Source: Xanthomonas arboricola pv. populi (GTDB taxonomy: Bacteria > Pseudomonadota > Gammaproteobacteria > Xanthomonadales > Xanthomonadaceae). Taken from it: DNA of 64,000 nt. Position 1 is the stretch's first letter. Each line of letters opens with the position of its first letter. The notes under the pieces are model-generated. The model was not told where the DNA came from. It saw only the letters and a list, made by a program, of their open reading frames with translations, and searched no databases. Location: assembly GCF_002939945.1 (NCBI RefSeq), contig NZ_MDEB01000001.1:248001-312000 (forward strand). The letters are read 5' to 3'. Position numbers and translations under genes: made by a program. Shown here piece after piece: positions 61,563 through 64,000 of the stretch.

Positions 61563-62255
61563 ATGGACGCAAATCCAAAGATCAGCTGGGCGCGGGCACT
61601 CGTGGTTTCTGGTTGGATGTCGGCGGGCGCCGCATCGGCATTCGGCGTGCTTGGATTCATCGGCCAAATTCATTTCGGCAAGGACGCGCCCGCCTGGGTC
61701 CAGGCGGTGGGCAGCATCGCAGCAATTCTCATCGCAGTAGCCGTACCGGCGGCTCAGCACAGGCTGGCGACAAATGCGAGATCTCAGGAAGCTGCTGACC
61801 GGGCGCGGAGCCTCGGCTTGCAGCTCCTCCCGCACATGATGTCTCTCGCAGAGAAGAACGGAGACATTTGGGCATATGAGCACCCTGATCACCACGTCGA
61901 AATCGCGGGACCAGACCAATGTTTTCTGGGGGAGCGGACGAAGCAGGCACTCACCGTCCCCAAAGGCATTGCAGACGTGGTCGGACAACTGCACGAGCTC
62001 GGCAGCGCCGCCGAAGGCCTCCAGCACGCCCTCTATAACATCGAGAGAGCGCGAGAACTCCTGACCGTAGTAACGGTCGTGCCCAATTCGGATAACTTTT
62101 ACGGCGACGAGCCGTTCGACAGGACTTTGATTTTCGGGAAGAAGGCGTTTTATGACCTTATGGACGAAGCACTCAAGGGACTTATTAGGAGCCAAAACGA
62201 GATCGAGGCGCTGTTCCGCCACCCGAGCAGTCCACTCGCTCCCCCGAAACAGTGA
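61563..62255 (+). CDS. Two-segment membrane protein of unknown function (plus strand)
   Basis: 230 residues from ATG 61563 with GGAGA 5 nt upstream (a GTG at 61551 is also in frame). Two hydrophobic segments lie near the N-terminus: ALVVSGWMSAGAASAFGVLG and AVGSIAAILIAVAVPA. A long soluble C-terminal helical domain follows (QAADRARSLGLQLLPHMMSL-like, GLQHALYNIERARELLTVV). It is encoded against the early operon, between Ref and the DUF1367-like gene, like an accessory module. No family recognised. Confidence 0.65.
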   Translation: MDANPKISWARALVVSGWMSAGAASAFGVLGFIGQIHFGKDAPAWVQAVGSIAAILIAVAVPAAQHRLATNARSQEAADRARSLGLQLLPHMMSLAEKNGDIWAYEHPDHHVEIAGPDQCFLGERTKQALTVPKGIADVVGQLHELGSAAEGLQHALYNIERARELLTVVTVVPNSDNFYGDEPFDRTLIFGKKAFYDLMDEALKGLIRSQNEIEALFRHPSSPLAPPKQ

Positions 62256-62260
62256 GGTCT

Positions 62261-62893
62261 TCATGCAGCGATGCCTCTCTGCACGGACTTCCCCTGCGCC
62301 ATCATCCAGAACTCGGCCAGCACATCGTCGATCAGCACGTGGGCGTAGGCGCTGCCGATGTGGCCAGTAATGCCCTCGAACAGCCGCCGGAACTCGTCCT
62401 CATCCATCGAATCGAACGCCAGCGACCGCGCGACGGTGACGGGGATCGTTTCGATCCTCGGCAGGACTTCACGCAGCAGCTTCGCGGCACCAGGACCGAA
62501 GGCCGCATCTGACGCTGCCAGCACCGCGGCTACGACCGGCGTGGCGTCCATGTCGATCTGCTCGCAGCAGACGTTCGCCTCACGCTGCAGCTGCTTGATC
62601 GCCTCGTGGCTGTCCAGGTTCTCCCAGCCCTCGACGTTTTCGACCATCAGCTGGCCGATCTTGTGCAGCAACCGGTGGCGCCAGGCGTCGCGCGGCGCCT
62701 TGATTTCCAGCCGCACCTCTTGGCCGCGCCGGTAGCCGCGCTGCTTCATCAGCTCGCGGTCGACTGGATGCTCGGCGAGCATGGCCAGCCGCTCCTCGCC
62801 GGTGTCCATCACCACCACGCGCTCGATCAGCGCATAGATCGGACGTGATGCGCGCTTGGCGCGGATCTTCTTTGCTGCAGCAGTCATGGTCAT
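62261..62893 (-). CDS. DUF1367-like phage protein
   Basis: 210 residues. It has a basic start (MTMTAAAKKIRAKRASRPIY), then EHPVDRELMKQRGYRRGQEV, WRHRLLHKIGQLMVENVEGW and HVLIDDVLAEFWMMAQGKS. The order RLLHKIGQLMVENV...W is typical of the DUF1367 family found beside phage replication genes. Function is not established. The ATG at 62893 overlaps the helicase stop (ATGA); an alternative ATG lies at 62887. Confidence 0.75.
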   Translation of the reverse strand: MTMTAAAKKIRAKRASRPIYALIERVVVMDTGEERLAMLAEHPVDRELMKQRGYRRGQEVRLEIKAPRDAWRHRLLHKIGQLMVENVEGWENLDSHEAIKQLQREANVCCEQIDMDATPVVAAVLAASDAAFGPGAAKLLREVLPRIETIPVTVARSLAFDSMDEDEFRRLFEGITGHIGSAYAHVLIDDVLAEFWMMAQGKSVQRGIAA

Positions 62894-64000
62894 GCGTCGA
62901 CGTCCTGCCGCGGCGCGCGCGGAGTGAGATTGCGGAAGCCGCGCGGGCGCGGCGCGGGCTTGCGGTCGTCGCTTTCGATCGGCGCCGGCTCCCAGTACTC
63001 GGGCAGGTTCTGGAACTTGAAGCGCTCCGGCATGTAGAGCACGCGCACCTCGCCAGGCGGGCCACTGCGCTGCAGCGGAACCAGCAGCTCGGCGGTGCCC
63101 TTCCAGCGGCTGTCGCGGTGGTACACCTCGTCGCGGTAGATGAAGATCACCGCATCGGCGTCCTGCTCGATCGATCCGGAGTCACGCAGATCCGCAGGCT
63201 GCGGGCGTTTGTCGGGGCGGTCTTCCAGCTTGCGATTGAGCTGCGAGAGCAGCAGCACCGGCACGCCCAGCTCACCGGCCAGCAGCTTCAGGCCGCGGCT
63301 GATATCGCCGACCCCGTTGGCGCGGTTGTCGCCCTGGATCTCCATCAGCTGCAGGTAGTCGATGACGATCAGGCCCAGCGGCTTACGGGCGTGCTGCCGG
63401 CGTGCCTGTGAGCTGACGTGCTCGACGCGAGCGCGGCGCGGCCGGCTGACGAAGATGTCCGCCGCGCGCAGCTTGCTCATCGCGCTGGTGACGTTCGTCC
63501 AGTCCACGTCGTCCAGGTCGCCTGAGCGGATCCGGTTGCCATCAATGCCGCCGACCGACGCCAGCATGCGGTCGCCCAGCTCCTCGGCTTGCATCTCGAA
63601 GCTGAAGACCGCGACCGCTTTGCGCAGGTGCAGCGCGACGTGCTCGGCGATGTTCTGCGCCAGCGTGGTCTTGCCCATCTTCGGGCGCGCCGCCAGAACG
63701 TACAGGCCGCCCGGCTTCAGGCCACCCAGCAGGTCATCCAGGTCGTCGATGCCGGTGGTGATGCCGTGGATACCGCCGCCGTCGCGGGAGCGCTCGCCCA
63801 GGCGCTCGAACACGCGATCCATCACTGGAGCGACCGCTTCCAGCTCGCACGGCTGGCTGTCCATGAGCGAGCCGATGCGCGACTGGGCGGCGCCGATCAG
63901 CTCGATGCTGCTCTGCCCCTCCGAGTTGTAGCCTGCGTTGGCGATGTCGGTGCCGACCTGGATCAGCCGGCGAAGCCGCGCCTTGTCCGCCACGATCTCC
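62890..64000 (-). CDS. Replicative DNA helicase, DnaB-like (truncated by window edge)
   Basis: About 370 visible residues; the frame is open through base 64000, so the N-terminal domain lies outside. The helicase core has GGLKPGGLYVLAARPKMGKT (Walker A), VFSFEMQAEELGDRMLAS, VIDYLQLMEIQGDNR (Walker B), LLSQLNRKLEDRPDKRPQPA and DLRDSGSIEQDADAVIFIYR. Phage-encoded DnaB homologues unwind the fork during phage replication. The C-terminus is basic (PAPRPRGFRNLTPR). It is first visible gene of the minus-strand early operon and overlaps the DUF1367-like gene by ATGA. Confidence 0.93.
   Translation of the reverse strand, partial: EIVADKARLRRLIQVGTDIANAGYNSEGQSSIELIGAAQSRIGSLMDSQPCELEAVAPVMDRVFERLGERSRDGGGIHGITTGIDDLDDLLGGLKPGGLYVLAARPKMGKTTLAQNIAEHVALHLRKAVAVFSFEMQAEELGDRMLASVGGIDGNRIRSGDLDDVDWTNVTSAMSKLRAADIFVSRPRRARVEHVSSQARRQHARKPLGLIVIDYLQLMEIQGDNRANGVGDISRGLKLLAGELGVPVLLLSQLNRKLEDRPDKRPQPADLRDSGSIEQDADAVIFIYRDEVYHRDSRWKGTAELLVPLQRSGPPGEVRVLYMPERFKFQNLPEYWEPAPIESDDRKPAPRPRGFRNLTPRAPRQDVDA

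Overview
The window reads as a GC-rich gammaproteobacterial chromosome of the Xanthomonadaceae, most likely Xanthomonas. The reasons are the gene neighbourhoods (sucA-sucB-lpd; hrcA-grpE-dnaK-dnaJ next to recN; fur divergent from the omlA/bamE lipoprotein gene; rnfH-ratA divergent from smpB), a tmRNA with the tag ANDDNYGSDFAIAA, and GGGAATCG-type repeats in many intergenic gaps. Species assignment is inference; no database search was possible.

Positions 1-27,995 are host core genome. The left edge cuts into sucA, followed by sucB and lpd (2-oxoglutarate dehydrogenase), a LOG-family phosphoribohydrolase, a YigZ-like protein coupled to an MsbA-like ABC transporter, and an OxyR-like regulator lacking the redox cysteines. 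Next is a three-gene type I secretion-like operon (7.3-12.5 kb) whose ABC protein has lost its ATPase motifs. Then come tyrA-pdxY, the DnaK chaperone operon (dnaJ, dnaK, grpE, hrcA on the minus strand), recN, fur, bamE, rnfH-ratA, smpB, an alpha/beta-hydrolase plus subtilase fusion protein, and ssrA (tmRNA).

From 27,996 to the right edge lies a lambdoid, siphovirus-type prophage integrated at the 3' end of ssrA. A plus-strand tyrosine integrase sits at the left end. It is followed by a DarT-DarG toxin-antitoxin pair, an SRAP (abasic-site) protein and small accessory genes. The late genes run on the minus strand, so their transcription order is right to left: GH104 endolysin, membrane proteins and nested Rz/Rz1 (56.2-58.4 kb); terminase, portal, protease/scaffold, cement protein and capsid (50-56 kb); connectors, tail tube, G/GT chaperones, tape measure, M-L-K-I-J tail-tip genes with an inserted S74-type fibre gene (34-49 kb). 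Between 59.2 kb and the right edge are early/middle genes: a RuvC-like resolvase, a Ref-family nuclease, a possible Rmf/CrpP-like peptide, a DUF1367-like protein and a DnaB-type helicase that runs off the window. The right attachment site and the immunity region are outside the window.

The most notable items are the portal protein fused to a 2H-phosphoesterase domain like the anti-CBASS nuclease Acb1, the prophage-borne DarTG module, the type I secretion operon with a degenerate ATPase beside a cysteine-less OxyR paralogue and a perfect palindrome, a probable G/GT frameshift at a T6 run, and paired inverted GGGAAT repeats.
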